From the NCBI RefSeq assembly GCF_016802725.1, contig NC_052669.1:5013501-5077500 (forward strand): a stretch of 64,000 nt of DNA, read 5' to 3'. The notes below the pieces were generated by a model. That model saw nothing but the letters and a program-made list of their open reading frames with translations, did not search any database and was not told the DNA's origin. Made by a program: the position numbers and the translations under genes. Positions within the stretch are counted from its first letter, which is position 1, and each line of letters begins with the position of its first letter. Below are positions 61,001 through 64,000 of the stretch, piece after piece. Source of the stretch: Solenopsis invicta (lineage: Eukaryota; Arthropoda; Insecta; Hymenoptera; Formicidae).

Positions 61001-61853
61001 TTACTTACTCTACATTCGGTTAACGGATCGATAGCAGGAGTGTCACGTGGCTCCTAATTATCGGTTTCCAGCCTCGAACTGTATTAATCCGACTTCGATT
61101 AGAACTTCGAGTAAAGTTAGAGAAAGTTTGCGATCGACGAGCTCGATTATACGTGCGATCGGAGGGAAGCTTGAGGCACAATGTACACCGTCTGTTCTCG
61201 TTAAATTGGCTTATAACAAATATATGTGCACCTACATAACAGCTAATGTCCGCTGCTAACTGCTAGACCCTCATATGCACCATCCTGCGTCAACCAAGTT
61301 CCAAAATAGCGTGCAATTTCAACATTATTGTTTTAAGGACATATCAATCAATTAGGATTGTTTTGTAGCAAAACAACATTCAAAGTTTCTTTATAGGAAT
61401 AGCAGGCATAAAATATTCCTGTTGCATTTTGTTTATATTTTATTAACATATTAACTATATATATATAGTAAAATTGATACATTGACAACTGTACGTTTTA
61501 ATATTTTGTGCGTGAAAAACGAGAGAATTAATGTTGTTATTAATATTTAAAAATATATAAATTTTTTAAATATAATAATTTTTTAAAAAATTGGCTTATA
61601 CATTTATAAGCATTTATACTGTACTGTTGATTTATACTATACAGAGACGCAAATATAGATCCTCAAAATGACACCTGTTTCGCAGCAATTTGCACTTGTG
61701 ACTTTGAGCGCTTTAATCTGCCGTTGGTAGCAATTTGAACAAAGTTATATGGACATGAAATGTCATCGACGGCTAACGAGACAAATCTATGTTAAATCCT
61801 ACAAGCCCCCCTCTCTTTTTCTCTATGTGTATATACAATAAATATAAATATAA

Positions 61854-61891
61854 ATATATATATATATATAAAAATGTATGTATGTATGTAT
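61854..61891. repeat. TA and GTAT compound microsatellite
   Basis: An AT run (61854-61870) and then GTAT units (61874-61891). Confidence 0.9.
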
Positions 61892-63140
61892 ATCTGCTTG
61901 CCTTATACACAATTAATTCAATATATATTTCAAGCAACTCGCGCGACAACCACCACCACCACCAGTCACTAGCTACATGGCGGTCACGATATAATATGCA
62001 TGCTGTCGTAGTAGTTTTCTCCATTAAATACCTGACATTCATAATGCTGAAGATCTGCACAGTCGGCATGGTAAATGTCACTGCCTCAAATCTGCGCCCG
62101 TTTCTCTTCCTCCTCTCCAGCAGCGGTTTGTTTACCCGCCGTCACCTTGCATTTCGTTTTAAGCGATTTCTCATGCGCTGAATAAACGGATGGTAACCGA
62201 TTAAGTAGTACCGCTTGTACCGAAAGCCATGAGGATTCCGGTGATGAAAAATAGACTGTTGGGAGATAACGATACGGAAAGAAAGTGCCTGTAATTAGCA
62301 ATGATAGAGAGAGACTACTCATTTCGAGAGAAAGAGAAAGAGAGAAAGAAAATCGCTATGATCGTTGGCCTTTTCTTGAATATGTGTTCACACTTCATAG
62401 TCTTGCATGCATATTGATTATCGATTTAAATAATTTCAATTTTTTTCTATGATTGAGCCTTATTTCCCTAAAGATAACTATTTGTGAAAAATTCGAAAGT
62501 CATCACGTCATCACGCACCTTCTCTCAAGCCACGTGTCGCCGGTAATTAAAACGCATACACGATCTCCAAACTCTCATTCGACAACCCATCGCCGCAGGT
62601 TGGCTTTCGCATGGTACGACAGAAAACACACGAAGTACCCGCGTGCCATATCGCGTCGCTCTTTCTCATAATTGAATTACCACGTTTCGATTTCTGCCGT
62701 ACGACACTACGCACGATGGTAGTACAATATATCGGTTATCGGTTTTCAATTCTTCCGTTTCCATCCGCGCCAGCACCGCACCATCGCCGTCGTGCTTCTA
62801 CGTAGCACACATATTTTCGATTCGATGCGTTCCTCCGCTCTCTCGTATCAATGCACTCTGTATTACCGTCTCTAGAAAAATAATGTTTCGTTCTTGTTGT
62901 TGACGAGGTCTCAGCTGGCTCGTTCGCGGACGTGCGGCATGAATGGAGATACCAACTCGCTCCGTTTAATTTCACGCGGCGCGAGTACAGTTCAAAATGG
63001 TATTATTCGTTTCGCGGGCCGAGAACAGACCGGGGATACTCTCGAGAAAGAGATATTTCATCGGTGAAGCAAGAGAGAATGAGTATTCGCGTTAATGAAG
63101 GAGATAATGGATAGTAATGCTGATGAGGTTTAACATGAGC

Positions 63141-63144
<4 letters not shown>

Positions 63145-63174
<30 letters not shown>
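63145..63174. repeat. (CT)15 microsatellite
   Basis: Perfect CT repeat followed by TCTCTCTCG. Confidence 0.95.
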
Positions 63175-63182
<8 letters not shown>

Positions 63183-63337
63183 GCTCTATGGGCATTGTAA
63201 TTTATCCGGCCGCTGTTTTCTACGACGCGAGCGAGTGGCGGTACGGCGAATGATTGATGAAACTTTATTCGGTGGCTTTCCGAGCCGCGGAGTTAAAGCA
63301 GATATTTATAATGGAGTTAGTGAAACGCGCGCAGTTT

Positions 63338-63352
63338 CGCCGCCGCCGCCGC
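63338..63352. repeat. (CGC)5 trinucleotide repeat
   Basis: Five CGC units in a GC-rich segment. Confidence 0.85.
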
Positions 63353-64000
63353 TGCCGCGGTTTTGATATTAATGTAACGCGGCGGTCGTTTGAATTTATG
63401 AACCACTCCCGCTTTCATAAAGCGCAATTAGGAACGGCCGGACTTTTCTTCGGACACGTTCAGCTGGAAGAAGATACAAATGTGAAATTGTTTTTGCCTC
63501 ATCGCGAAACATGAATGTATCATCGTGTTCGGCATATCGGAAAGCGATTAAGTGACCCGCTCTATTTAACGAACGAATTAAATTTGGATTACGTTTATGT
63601 ATCTGCAAATGGCTACCGAGATTTGTTATAAATTTTCTATACATTTCTTTTTACATTTCTGAAAGGACAAGAGGCGAAAGAATATTTCCTGTTTTTCAGA
63701 CATTATCAGCGGGTACTTCTTATCTCTTTCTCTCTTGCTCGGTCTGGTATCTTAAGGCGCTCGCGTTCTTTCATCCCGCAGCTCCTATTTCCTTCAACTT
63801 TGACATATTTCTCCGTCGGCTACGTCGGCGAGCGTGCATTTCTACACACTCGCTCGACTGATTTCGTTGAACGTGGAAGTAACCATAGGAGCCTCTCCGG
63901 CGTGTGCTCGTCGGGCCCTTCGCCAGAATGCTCTTCCCTCTCCGGCCGTACGTGCCGTGGGATCCAAATATTTGGACACCGCGTGGGATCATCGGCATTC

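Larger units (their letters stand above)
61001..64000. other. Right-end mixed region
   Basis: No gene supported. The part 61260-61870 is AT-rich and ends in TA and GTAT repeats. From about 62480 GC content rises, with patches around 62520-63550 and 63720-64000. The segment 63230-63440 combines a GCC repeat with TTTATAATGG and TTTATGA words and may be a conserved regulatory element. A frame stays open on the + strand from 63782 to the window end (see findings). Confidence 0.45.

Noticed and set aside
61789..62181. 130-codon + frame
   Set aside because: Starts in AT and GTAT repeats (KYKYKYIYIY, MYVYL) and shows no domain.
1..64000. tRNA, rRNA, CRISPR array, prophage or bacterial operon
   Set aside because: No A-box/B-box pair or cloverleaf, no rRNA-like sequence, no regularly spaced identical repeats, and no dense coding. 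The composition is that of an insect nuclear genome.

Overview
The window reads as nuclear DNA of an insect, most likely a hymenopteran and possibly an ant. It has AT-rich spacers alternating with compact GC-rich blocks that keep their CpG dinucleotides. It carries many AG/CT, GT, AT and GCC/CGG microsatellites, small TA-flanked inverted-repeat elements and no dense coding. I cannot name the species from sequence alone. There are no operons, ribosome binding sites or long intact protein genes, so it is clearly not prokaryotic.

No complete gene is supported. The best coding candidate is a single open segment at 2346-2660 (+), with normal protein-like composition, a stop, and two AATAAA signals about 110-130 bases downstream. 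It could be the last exon of a gene entering from the left, but I do not recognise the product. Everything else in the ORF set is low-complexity, open on both strands, or runs through microsatellites. About 2.8 kb to the right end therefore looks intronic or intergenic. A possible non-coding first exon ends at a strong + strand donor at 21829. The clearest gene-architecture signal is at 38634-38707 (+): a pyrimidine-tract acceptor fused directly to a GTGAGT donor (a recursive or ratchet splice point), followed 55 bases later by a second GTGAGTG donor. This is the layout of a recursive-splicing exon and suggests that this part is a long + strand intron.

The left third (1-24 kb) has the exon candidate, a TA-flanked MITE-like element (3086-3380), a short hairpin related to a second MITE (16545-16595), a 15-base perfect inverted repeat (16789/16893), and GC-rich blocks near 4.5, 7, 9.4, 12, 13.4, 15.5, 17.2, 20.3, 21.7 and 24 kb. 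The middle (24-45 kb) has long GT and AT microsatellites, a homeodomain-type TTAATTAA inverted repeat (27388-27424), two diverged segmental repeats that look like duplicated conserved non-coding elements (35.12-35.38 versus 35.62-35.87 kb, and 39.45-39.50 versus 40.05-40.09 kb, the latter pair each holding an ATTTGCAT octamer), and the recursive splice point. The right third (45-64 kb) has a broad GC-rich stretch (47.2-49.5 kb), the longest AG microsatellite, an 18-base perfect palindrome (54552-54569), and a second MITE-like element (56994-57389).

No tRNA, rRNA, recognised microRNA, CRISPR array, viral gene or toxin gene was seen. Reading was by eye, so short internal exons (under about 150 bases) could have been missed.
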